6,155 bases of DNA from Ktedonobacterales bacterium (GTDB lineage Bacteria; Chloroflexota; Ktedonobacteria; Ktedonobacterales; JADMIN01), in the NCBI GenBank assembly GCA_025450405.1, contig JANWHL010000305.1, positions 1-6,155 of the forward strand. The letters are read 5' to 3'. Numbering within the stretch: position 1 is the first letter of the stretch; each line of letters begins with the position of its first letter. Made by a program: the position numbers and the translations under genes. The notes beneath the pieces are model-generated. The model was given only the letters and a program-made list of their open reading frames with translations. It was not told the DNA's origin and ran no database searches. Below, piece by piece: positions 1-5,222 of the stretch.

Positions 1-1695
1 CGTGCCCGCGGGCTGGCCGAGGCGCTGGGCCGCCGTCGCATCCACCCCGAAGTCTTGTCTGACGGGGATCGCGAGGCATATGACGCGGCCCGCGCCGCCG
101 TGCTTGCCGTCGAGGCGCAGGGGCGGCTCCCCCACGACAGCACGGGAGCCCTTCAGTTGGCTGCGGAGGCAGGCGTCATCAATCAGCATCTGACCGACCT
201 GGTTGAGCGGCTGCGGTCGGACTATCCCGCTTTCTGGCCGGTACGCGAGGTGACGGCCGAATCGCTGGCGGCGGGACTGCGCCGCGGCGAAGCGCTGGCC
301 TACCTCGTTCCACTGGCTAGCGGCACCCTCGTCCTCTTGCTCGCGCGAACGGGCGAAATCCGCCACACCTGGCTGGATGAGCTCACCGAGGATGCACTCT
401 TCAGATTAGCCGTCCAGCAGGATGCTCATGGCTACAACCGCCTCGGCTACCTACCCGCGGCCGTAGGCTTCAAGAACACCACGCCGCTGCCCGTGGCCCT
501 GGATGTGTTGCTCCCCGAGCTGGGCCGCCTTTTGATGCGCCCGGTGGCGGAGCTAGCCCGCGCCATGCGCGTCCAGCGCATAGTGCTGGTCCCAGGGGGC
601 ATGCTCTCGGTGCTGCCGCTCCACGCCGCCACCTACGCGCCGCTCGCTCCCGACGCCGCTCGCACCGCCCACGGCGGGCGGCGCTACGCCTGCGACGACC
701 TGCTGTTGACCTATGCGCCCAGCGGCGACGCCTATGTCACCGCCGGCGCCGCCGCGCGAAATGCCGCCGATCGGTATTCCGCCGATCGGTATTCCGCCGA
801 TCGGGGCGGCCCACGTCGCGGTCTGGTCGTCGGCAATCCACAACTTACCGCGCCTGGCCGGCCGTGGGGACCGAACAGCGACGGCTACCTGCCCTTCGCG
901 GCGTCCGAGGCCGAAGCGGTTGCTACGCTGATGCGCACGGCTGCGATGACACCAAACCTCCTGCTGGACGCGGACGCCAACAGAGATGCCGTGCTGGATG
1001 GCCTCAACCACGCCTACATTGCCCATCTGGCCATGCACGCCCAGTTCAATATGGAGGATCCACTGGAGTCGGCGCTGATCGTAGCTTCGCGGGATCGCCT
1101 CCGCCTGCGCGAGCTGTTGGATTCAGAGCACGTAGACCTGACACAGTTGCGCTTGGCGGTGCTCTCGGCGTGCCAGACCGGCCTGAGCGACTTCCAGCGC
1201 CTCCGGGATGAAGCAGTGGGTCTGTTCGGCGCGCTGCTCTCCGCCGGGGCGATGGGCGTCGTCGGTAGTCTCTGGTCCGTCAACGACCTCTCTACACAGC
1301 AGCTCATGGAGGCGTTCACGCGGCGCTATCTGGCGCGGGGACAGGAGCCAGCGGTGGCGCTGAGGAACGCCATGCGCGCTTTGCGGGGCCTGGCCGACGA
1401 GGTCCCCGGCGCTGACGACGCGCCGCCCCCGCCGCCCACGTCTGATGCCCTGGCGCGCGCCGCCCGTGAGCATGCGGCCATCGAGCGCGAGTGGGCCGAA
1501 GCAGAGGCTGCCGCGCGCTCGGCGGGTGACATGGACGAGGACACCGAGGGCGAGACCGACGCGGAGGGGACGGAGCTGGCCGAGCGGCTGGGCATGTCGG
1601 ACGTCGGCGCGCTATTCTTCCGGAAGCGCCGCCGCGTGTCGGCGCCGCTCGACCATCCGTACTTCTGGGCGCCGTTCGTCTACTACGGCGCCTGA
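1..1695 (+). CDS. CHAT domain-containing protein, C-terminal part (5' end outside window)
   Basis: The frame is open from base 1, so the gene begins upstream; the in-frame TTG at 55 is probably internal. It encodes 564 residues before TGA (1693-1695). Numbering codons from base 1, the landmarks are VPGG followed by MLSVLPLH (from residue 197), HLAMHAQ with the candidate catalytic His346, LSACQTG with the candidate catalytic Cys391, an AGAMGVVGSLWSV segment, and the closing HPYFWAPFVYYG. These are the landmarks of a CHAT domain, the caspase/separase-like peptidase fold usually found behind TPR repeats or other sensor domains. The histidine is followed by Ala, where many CHAT proteins have Gly. 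A Pro-run and acidic segment (about residues 463-546) separates the last core helix from HPYFWAPF and is longer than I would expect. A 15-bp repeat encodes RYSAD units near residue 260. The protein is probably cytoplasmic, with unknown substrate. It converges on the gas vesicle genes and is probably a separate transcription unit. Confidence 0.9.
   Translation, partial: RARGLAEALGRRRIHPEVLSDGDREAYDAARAAVLAVEAQGRLPHDSTGALQLAAEAGVINQHLTDLVERLRSDYPAFWPVREVTAESLAAGLRRGEALAYLVPLASGTLVLLLARTGEIRHTWLDELTEDALFRLAVQQDAHGYNRLGYLPAAVGFKNTTPLPVALDVLLPELGRLLMRPVAELARAMRVQRIVLVPGGMLSVLPLHAATYAPLAPDAARTAHGGRRYACDDLLLTYAPSGDAYVTAGAAARNAADRYSADRYSADRGGPRRGLVVGNPQLTAPGRPWGPNSDGYLPFAASEAEAVATLMRTAAMTPNLLLDADANRDAVLDGLNHAYIAHLAMHAQFNMEDPLESALIVASRDRLRLRELLDSEHVDLTQLRLAVLSACQTGLSDFQRLRDEAVGLFGALLSAGAMGVVGSLWSVNDLSTQQLMEAFTRRYLARGQEPAVALRNAMRALRGLADEVPGADDAPPPPPTSDALARAAREHAAIEREWAEAEAAARSAGDMDEDTEGETDAEGTELAERLGMSDVGALFFRKRRRVSAPLDHPYFWAPFVYYGA
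766..804 (+). repeat. 15-bp tandem repeat inside the CHAT gene
   Basis: Two perfect copies of GCCGATCGGTATTCC (766-780 and 781-795) are followed by a partial third copy, GCCGATCGG (796-804). The period is a multiple of three, so the reading frame is kept and the protein reads ADRYS-ADRYS-ADR. Each unit contains the 8-bp palindrome CCGATCGG. The repeat lies between the VPGG segment and the His motif, probably in a surface loop. Confidence 0.9.
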
Positions 1696-1911
1696 CGCTT
1701 ACGAGGGCGGGCCAGCCCTTGGACGCCACGGTGCATGTTCGACTTCGGCGCGAGTGGAAGAGCGGCAGGCGCGGCAAAGCGCCGCTGGCACCCGGAATGA
1801 ACCGTGTGCGCAGCGGCGCCGCCACGTGTGGCGCGTCGTGGCCTCAGGCTCCCGTCACCCGCGTTACGGGCGTGCGGTGGGCCACGGGGGGCGGGAGGTG
1901 GGGCGCGGCCG
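1696..1911. other. Convergent intergenic spacer with inverted repeats
   Basis: This spacer separates the stops of the CHAT gene (+) and the Pro/Gln-rich gene (-), and I see no convincing gene in it. It holds several short inverted repeats: AGCGGC/GCCGCT (1761-1766 with 1781-1786), the palindrome GCGGCGCCGC (1813-1822), CGCCAC-GT-GTGGCG (1820-1833) and CCCG-CGTTA-CGGG (1858-1870). None is followed by a T-run on either strand, so no canonical intrinsic terminator can be named. A terminator for both converging genes is expected here, and these structures could serve with Rho or as GC hairpins. Confidence 0.5.
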
Positions 1912-2514
1912 CTAGCCCTGCTGGCCTGATTGCGCTGGCGGCTGACCCTGTTCTGGTGGCGGTGGCGGGGGTGGCTGCCCCTGCTGGCCGCCAAGCACAC
2001 CGCCTAACGCGCCGCCGACACCGCCGAGCGTCTCACCGAGCCCCTGGCCAACGCCACCCACCGCCTGACCCAGCCCCTGGCCGACCCCGCCGACGGCCTC
2101 GCCCACGCCACTGGTGAGCCCTCCGAGCGGGCTCCCAGCGCCAGCCTGCTGTGCTGGCGCCTGCCCACCTTGAACGGGGGGCTGCTGGGGCATGGGCTGT
2201 GCTGGCTGCTGCGTTGGCGGCTGGGTAGGTTGTTGCGGCATCGGCTGGAGCGGTGCTGGCTGCTGGGGCATGGGCTGCATAGGCGGCTGTGGTGGCTGGA
2301 GCGGCATCGGTTGCTGGGGGATCGGCTCAACCGGCTGTTGGGGCATGGGCTGCCGTGGTGGTTGCGGGACGGTCTGTTGCGGCGATTGTGGCATCCCTTG
2401 TTGCCCCATCCCGGGTTGTCCCATCCCCTGTTGAGGCGCTGGCTGGGCTCCTGGCGGTGGCGGTGTGCCCTGGCCCATCTGTTGGCCCGTCTGGTCGTAC
2501 TGCTGATTCGCCAA
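1912..2514 (-). CDS. Pro/Gln/Gly-rich low-complexity protein at the end of the gas vesicle cluster
   Basis: I do not recognise a family. It encodes 200 residues from a TTG start, supported by GGAAAGGA (2523-2530) eight bases upstream, and ends in TAG. Residues 1-45 are Gln/Gly/Met/Pro-rich (GMGQPGMGQQGMP). Residues 46-115 are dominated by Pro and Gln, with PMPQQP four times and PIPQQP once. Residues 125-176 are Gly-rich with an 11-residue repeat (AVGGVGQGLGQ, AVGGVGQGLGE, TLGGVGGALGG). The tail holds seven consecutive prolines and ends QSGQQG. There is no signal peptide, Cys, Trp or clear transmembrane segment, so it looks intrinsically disordered and cytoplasmic. It has the same strand as the gvp genes and follows a GvpA/J-family gene whose product has a similar tail. 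A role in coating, spacing or clustering vesicles is inference only. The skewed composition means the ORF could be partly fortuitous, but the ribosome binding site and ordered repeats argue that it is real. Confidence 0.72.
   Translation of the reverse strand: MANQQYDQTGQQMGQGTPPPPGAQPAPQQGMGQPGMGQQGMPQSPQQTVPQPPRQPMPQQPVEPIPQQPMPLQPPQPPMQPMPQQPAPLQPMPQQPTQPPTQQPAQPMPQQPPVQGGQAPAQQAGAGSPLGGLTSGVGEAVGGVGQGLGQAVGGVGQGLGETLGGVGGALGGVLGGQQGQPPPPPPPEQGQPPAQSGQQG
1975..2110 (-). repeat. 33-bp (11-residue) repeats encoding the Gly-rich segment
   Basis: The Gly-rich part of the Pro/Gln/Gly protein is built from roughly three 33-bp units. On the plus strand the core CAGCCCCTGGCC/GAGCCCCTGGCC recurs one period apart. 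The units encode VGGVGQGLG twice and a diverged VGGALGGVLGG. Valine and leucine recur in register, suggesting expansion by duplication of one amphipathic unit. Confidence 0.7.
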
Positions 2515-2522
2515 GGTGATGA

Positions 2523-2530
2523 TCCTTTCC
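2523..2530 (-). promoter_or_regulatory. Ribosome binding site fixing the TTG start of the Pro/Gln-rich gene
   Basis: On the minus strand GGAAAGGA lies eight bases before TTG (2514-2512). No ATG at the head of the frame competes: the next Met codon is residue 13, which lacks such a site. Confidence 0.65.
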
Positions 2531-2570
2531 GTGGTGGTTCGTCGTGGTTCGTCGTGGTCCGTGGTGGCGC
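2531..2570. repeat. Four 10-bp direct repeats in the leader of the Pro/Gln-rich gene
   Basis: The plus strand reads GTGGTGGTTC, GTCGTGGTTC, GTCGTGGTCC, GTGGTGGCGC in four consecutive decamers, sharing GTSGTGG at the same phase. The array abuts the ribosome binding site of the downstream gene. A 10-bp period is about one turn of B-DNA, so it could place bound protein on one face. It could equally be a slippage product in a low-complexity region. Confidence 0.75.
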
Positions 2571-2734
2571 CGTGTGGCTGGCCGTGTCACGAGCCATATT
2601 ATTCGTGGATGGCGTGCACGATGCGTACCGCGCGGCGTATCTTGTGGCACGCCGGTTGTATGGTCCGGTACCCGTCGCGTGGGAATCTCATACCAAGTCG
2701 TGGTGCGTCGTAGCGGTTTCCCGACCTCCGAAGG

Positions 2735-2817
2735 CGCGTCGGGCGTCCACCGCGCCGGGCGTCCACCGGACTCCCCTACGAGGCCTCGGGGCGCGGCGGG
2801 CGTCTGGTGGATGCCCC
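2735..2817 (-). other. 16-bp tandem repeat and possible stem-loop after the GvpA/J-family gene
   Basis: Two 16-bp units, CGCGTCGGGCGTCCAC (2735-2750) and CGCGCCGGGCGTCCAC (2751-2766), differ at one base. GGTGGATGCCC (2806-2816) is complementary to GGGCGTCCACC (2757-2767, also 2741-2751) with one mismatch, so the transcript could fold either copy against it. The loop contains the perfect palindrome CGAGGCCTCG (2779-2788) and a CCCC/GGGG pair. It starts about 14 bases after the stop codon at 2831. No U-run follows, so it could be a Rho-type terminator, an mRNA 3'-end stabiliser or an attenuator. Confidence 0.5.
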
Positions 2818-2830
2818 GACGGAGAGGGTA

Positions 2831-3400
2831 TCAGTGCGGCCGCGGTGCCGAACCGGGCGGAGCGGGGCCCAGCGGCTGGGGAGCGCGGCCGGACTGTCCG
2901 CCCCCGGGTTGGGGTCCGGCGTTCTGATCGGCGTTCCAAGGGCCGCTGGATTGAGGACGGCTGGGTGGGAACCCGCCGGATGGGGGGCCGCCGAATTGGG
3001 GGACGCCGGATTGCGGGCCGCCCTGCCGGACGGCGCCATTCGGGGCCGACATGGGGGGCGGAGGAAGGGCGGCGAGCCGCGACTCCAGGCGCTCGATACG
3101 CTCGCGCAGCTGGCGATTTTCCGCTTCCAGCGCTCCGGATGCGCCTGAGAGCGCAGGGTCGGATTGCCACCAATTGATGCCGATCTCGCGGGCCTTATCG
3201 ACCGACGCGATCAGCAGCCGGATCTTGATCTGGAGCAGCTCGACCTGGCCCACCGAGACCGTGATGTCGCCGGCCACGACGATGCCCTTGTCGAGTACGC
3301 GCTCAAGGAGGTCCGCCAGGTTCGTCGTGTGGCTGGTGGCCGGCACCGCGCGGTTGTGGCCCGTACCGCGCGCGGGCATCATGGCCTGTCCCTCGCTCAT
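2831..3400 (-). CDS. Gas vesicle protein, GvpA/GvpJ family, with coiled coil and Pro/Gly/Gln-rich tail
   Basis: It encodes 189 residues starting at ATG behind AAAGGAGG (3406-3413, five-base spacer). Residues 28-78 are the GvpA/J/S domain: NLADLLERVLDKGIVVAGD, then a beta-strand-like ITVSVGQVELLQIKI, then helix RLLIASVDKAREIGINWW. The family forms or seeds the amphipathic protein shell of the gas vesicle. The Ala-Gly-Asp after the first helix, where main-shell GvpA proteins usually have Asp-Ala-Trp or similar, and the Trp-Trp followed by SDPALS point to the J-like minor branch; my recollection is that the WW-xxDP form recurs in a subset of clusters. Residues 90-112 (LEAENRQLRERIERLESRLA) look like a coiled coil. 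Residues 113-189 are Pro/Gly/Gln/Ser-rich, with pentad units GGPQS, GVPQF, GGPPS. A plain GvpA is about 70-80 residues, so the tail more than doubles the length. It follows gvpK by 46 bases containing a stem-loop. Whether it is the major shell protein here is undecided. Confidence 0.9.
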   Translation of the reverse strand: MSEGQAMMPARGTGHNRAVPATSHTTNLADLLERVLDKGIVVAGDITVSVGQVELLQIKIRLLIASVDKAREIGINWWQSDPALSGASGALEAENRQLRERIERLESRLAALPPPPMSAPNGAVRQGGPQSGVPQFGGPPSGGFPPSRPQSSGPWNADQNAGPQPGGGQSGRAPQPLGPAPPGSAPRPH

Positions 3401-3416
3401 GTGTGCCTCCTTTCCC

Positions 3417-3441
3417 CCGGCGGCCGATCATCGACCGCCGG
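3417..3441 (-). promoter_or_regulatory. Intercistronic stem-loop between gvpK and the GvpA/J-family gene
   Basis: CCGGCGG (3417-3423) pairs with CCGCCGG (3435-3441). After one mismatch, CGA (3425-3427) can pair with TCG (3431-3433), leaving a very small loop. It starts just past the gvpK stop and ends three bases before the AAAGGAGG of the next gene, leaving that site free. The downstream sequence is GGGAAAGGAGG rather than a U-run, so it is not an intrinsic terminator. A 5' stabilising or processing hairpin that raises expression of the shell-family gene is a reasonable inference. Confidence 0.6.
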
Positions 3442-3446
3442 CTTGC

Positions 3447-3839
3447 CTACATCAGATCGCCCAGCGGGCCAAGGTTCAGATTGAGATCGTCGTCGCGCAG
3501 GCCAAAGACTTCCTTCAACTCCGTCATCTTGCGATCGAGCTTCAGAAAGGTGTCACCCATACGCTCGATCTCCTCATCGCTCAGCGACCCGGCCTCGATG
3601 CGCCGAATAGCCTGTTTCTCCAGCAGCCGCCGGAGCAGCTCGACGAGCGTCAGGACGAGCTTCGCCAGCCCTTGCTCCACATCCGCGGGGTCGGCCTGAA
3701 TCCGCGAGGGCAAGCCGGGCTTGACCTGGGTGAGCCGCTCGGCGAAGTCGCCAAGCGCGGCCAGGTCCCCATCCAGCCGCCGATCGGGTGGCGCGCCACC
3801 ATCGGCGGCATAGTCGGCCGCCATGGCCGGTGGGCTCAT
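3447..3839 (-). CDS. gvpK: Gas vesicle protein GvpK
   Basis: It encodes 130 residues. The core (about residues 48-116) has the GvpK signature: DVEQGLAKLVLTLVELLRRL, LEKQAIRRIEAGSLSDEEIER, then MGDTFLKLDRKMTELKEVFGL. It closes with the typical DDLNLNLGPLGDL. GvpK is a small, mostly helical protein required for gas vesicle formation in several bacteria, probably as a minor or assembly component; its exact biochemical role is not settled. The start is ATG at 3839, behind GGAGGAG (3845-3851, five-base spacer) inside the end of the TPR gene. The two genes overlap as ATGA, implying translational coupling. The open frame continues upstream to 4625, but that part antisenses no known family, runs through two real genes and lacks GvpK similarity, so it is excluded. 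The first 40 residues are Ala/Asp/Pro-rich and poorly conserved, as expected for the family. Confidence 0.95.
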   Translation of the reverse strand: MSPPAMAADYAADGGAPPDRRLDGDLAALGDFAERLTQVKPGLPSRIQADPADVEQGLAKLVLTLVELLRRLLEKQAIRRIEAGSLSDEEIERMGDTFLKLDRKMTELKEVFGLRDDDLNLNLGPLGDLM

Positions 3840-4117
3840 CGCAGCTCCTCCAACTTGCCATAGATCTGGAGGGCGATATGGGGCATGCCCTGTTCCTCGC
3901 AATACTGGGCGAGGTCCACGAGCCCGAGCATGGCCACCCGCGCCGCCTCGGTGTCGGGATAGCGCTCGATCAGCTGGCAGTAGGTCTCCATGGCCTCGTG
4001 CACATGGCCATCCGCATGCAGCGACCGCGCCATGCGCATCATGGCGGCCTGCGTCAAGGCGCTCGGATCGGGCATGGCGGGTTGCTGGCCATTGAATGAG
4101 TGAACGTTGTTTTCCAT
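3836..4117 (-). CDS. Small TPR-like protein coupled to gvpK
   Basis: It encodes 93 residues from ATG at 4117, behind AAGGAGG (4124-4130, six-base spacer). After a polar N-terminus of about 20 residues the protein reads as two helix-turn-helix TPR units. The first (about residues 21-55) ends in the characteristic HVHEAMETYCQLIERYPDTEAA. The second (about residues 56-90) is ARVAMLGLVDLAQYCEEQ followed by GMPHIALQIYGKLEEL. TPR units bind peptides or partner proteins, and two units could form a small adaptor. It lies 33 bases after GvpF/L copy 2 and its TGA overlaps the gvpK start (ATGA), so the two products are probably made together. I know no standard gvp letter for it. An assembly chaperone or adaptor for GvpK or another vesicle protein is inferred from position only. 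It has no signal peptide or membrane segment. Confidence 0.85.
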   Translation of the reverse strand: MENNVHSFNGQQPAMPDPSALTQAAMMRMARSLHADGHVHEAMETYCQLIERYPDTEAARVAMLGLVDLAQYCEEQGMPHIALQIYGKLEELR

Positions 4118-4150
4118 GTGCTCCCTCCTTCCGCGTTGGGCTGAAGAGTG

Positions 4151-4999
4151 TCAGGACGATGGGTTGTGTCGCGGCCAGTGGAGCTTCGAATCGACCGTCT
4201 CGGCGGGCGCGGTCACGAAGCTGTAGGGCGGCCACGGCCCGCTCAGCAGGCAGCGGAGCTCGCGATGGCGCCGACGCACCTCGCCGAACGCCGCACGGAA
4301 GCGGTCGGTTGCCGCTGGATCGACGAGATAGGTCGCGCGTAAGAGCAGGCGCCGGGCAGGGTGCGCGGTGAAGCGGCTCTCCAGCGCGTGCGCCCCCAGC
4401 GTGTCGTCGAGCGCCGCCGCCAGGCGTCGCGCCGCCGCCGCCGCGTCCGCCTCGCGCTGGTGCTCGGCCTGGCGCGCCCGAAGATACGCGGTGCCGGGAC
4501 CGGGTCCCCCTGGACCTGGTGCGGCGTCGGTGGTCGCGCTCAGTCTGGTGACATGATCGTGAGCGGCACCGAGATTGGCATCGGGAGTGATTTGGATGTT
4601 CCCCGGCTGATCCGCGGGTGACCACGCGGGCGCCAGCACCAGCACTCCGAACTCCACCTTGCCGCCCAGCCGGGCGAGGTCCGCAACCAGATCGTCGCGC
4701 CGTGTCGCCAGCGACCGGGCGAGCGTGTGCGCGTCGGCCAGCACGGTGCCAAAGCGCACGGGCAGGACGGGTCCGCGCCGGGCCAGGGCCTCCACAATCG
4801 CCTCGTGGCGCCGCGCGTTGGCGGGTGTCGCGGCCGGCCGTGGGCCATCCAGGCAGCTGGCGACGGCACGCGCGTCGCCGTCGCCGAACGTGCGCACCGG
4901 GGACTCTTCGAAGCCCACAAGATCACCGCGCTCCGGCGACCAGGCGCCCGCCGCCAGCTCCGGACCGACGATGGCGTAGACATAATAGCCGCTAGCCAT
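4151..4999 (-). CDS. gvpL: Gas vesicle protein, GvpL/GvpF family (copy 2)
   Basis: It encodes 282 residues from ATG. Family landmarks in order are GYYVYAIVGPE (residues 4-14), RHEAIVEALARRGPVLPVRFGTV (64-86), KVEFGVLVLAP (114-124), GTAYLRARQ (169-177), LLLRATYLVD (218-227) and LSGPWPPYSFV (252-262). GvpF and GvpL are two-domain proteins of about this length that contact the shell protein during early assembly and sit at or near the inner vesicle surface. Between the core strand and GTAYL there is a flexible insert ending in APGPGGPGPG (159-168). The start overlaps the stop of the preceding short gene by eight bases (ATGGCTAG). Its GGGAG ribosome binding site (5006-5010) lies within a 14-bp palindrome. 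The choice of L rather than F is by position next to a J/S-like gene, not by decisive residues. The C-terminal 20 residues after the SGPWPPYSF motif are unremarkable. Confidence 0.92.
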   Translation of the reverse strand: MASGYYVYAIVGPELAAGAWSPERGDLVGFEESPVRTFGDGDARAVASCLDGPRPAATPANARRHEAIVEALARRGPVLPVRFGTVLADAHTLARSLATRRDDLVADLARLGGKVEFGVLVLAPAWSPADQPGNIQITPDANLGAAHDHVTRLSATTDAAPGPGGPGPGTAYLRARQAEHQREADAAAAARRLAAALDDTLGAHALESRFTAHPARRLLLRATYLVDPAATDRFRAAFGEVRRRHRELRCLLSGPWPPYSFVTAPAETVDSKLHWPRHNPSS

Positions 5000-5222
5000 C
5001 GGCCGCTCCCGGGAGCGCGGACGCGGGGAACGCGGCGCGCGCGGTGCGCAATTGGTGGGCGCGCTCGGTGGATGCCAGCACGAGCCGGAGCCCGAGCTCG
5101 ATCAGGTCGACGTCCGCGACGGCGAGGGTGATGTCGCCGGTCAGCACTACTCCTTTGTCGAGGAGGCGATCGAGGAGCTCAAGCAGTGTCACGTCGCGCT
5201 CGTCATCTTCTGGGATAGTCAT
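4992..5222 (-). CDS. Short gas vesicle protein, GvpA/GvpJ/GvpS family
   Basis: It encodes 76 residues from ATG at 5222. A near-complete anti-16S match, AGGAGGTGA (5227-5235), lies four bases upstream and is the strongest ribosome binding site in the window. Residues 11-60 are the family domain: VTLLELLDRLLDKGVVLTGD, ITLAVADVDLIELGLRLVL, then ASTERAHQLRT. The Asp-rich N-terminus, the VADVDLIELGLRLVLAS segment and the Thr-Gly-Asp after the first helix suggest the minor J/S/M branch, which is thought to act in nucleation or tip formation rather than as bulk shell. The C-terminal 16 residues are a short Ala/Pro tail. The ATG overlaps the stop of GvpF/L copy 1 as ATGA, and its TAG overlaps the start of copy 2, so translation of all three is probably coupled. 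Residue comparison cannot separate GvpJ from GvpS here, so no symbol is given. Confidence 0.92.
   Translation of the reverse strand: MTIPEDDERDVTLLELLDRLLDKGVVLTGDITLAVADVDLIELGLRLVLASTERAHQLRTARAAFPASALPGAADG
5004..5017 (-). promoter_or_regulatory. Palindrome covering the ribosome binding site of GvpF/L copy 2
   Basis: CGCTCCCGGGAGCG is a perfect 14-bp palindrome. On the transcript its second half holds GGGAG, the likely ribosome binding site six bases before the ATG at 4999. Folding would hide that site until a ribosome finishing the overlapping upstream gene (stop at 4994-4992) opens the hairpin, which fits translational coupling. Confidence 0.6.

Larger units (their letters stand above)
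2515..2830 (-). other. 316-base intergenic region with repeats and a possible stem-loop
   Basis: No gene is credible in this gap between the GvpA/J-family stop and the TTG start of the Pro/Gln-rich gene. Reading along the minus strand it holds a structured stretch (2817-2735), a patch richer in A+T with AATAAT (complement of 2598-2603, one mismatch to the -10 consensus TATAAT) but no good -35 box upstream, four 10-bp direct repeats (2570-2531), and the ribosome binding site GGAAAGGA (2530-2523). It is the longest gap in the gvp gene run, so the last gene may have its own promoter or be set apart by RNA processing. That is inference. Confidence 0.55.

Noticed and set aside
1761..1786. Intrinsic terminator in the convergent spacer
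   Set aside because: The hairpin has only six pairs and a 14-base loop and no T-run follows on either strand, so it is described only as an inverted repeat.
1316..1825. Minus-strand Arg/Pro-rich frame opposite the CHAT C-terminus
   Set aside because: The composition is typical of an antisense frame in high-GC DNA and the CHAT motifs on the plus strand explain the region.
2598..2626. Promoter for the Pro/Gln-rich gene
   Set aside because: AATAAT resembles a -10 box, but the bases 16-18 upstream do not resemble a -35 box, so no promoter was annotated.
2170..3177. Plus-strand open frame of 335 codons
   Set aside because: It lies antisense to the Pro/Gln-rich and GvpA/J-family genes, and its Leu/Arg/Gly-rich translation follows from the reverse complement of repetitive Pro/Gln codons.
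3051..3863. Plus-strand open frame of 270 codons
   Set aside because: It is antisense to gvpK and the GvpA/J-family gene, both of which have clear family motifs, and its own translation shows no recognisable domain.
3840..4625. Long minus-strand N-terminal extension of the gvpK frame (open to 4625)
   Set aside because: It runs through the TPR gene and GvpF/L copy 2 in another frame, is Arg/Gly-rich, and the ATG at 3839 has a good ribosome binding site and gives a normal GvpK length.
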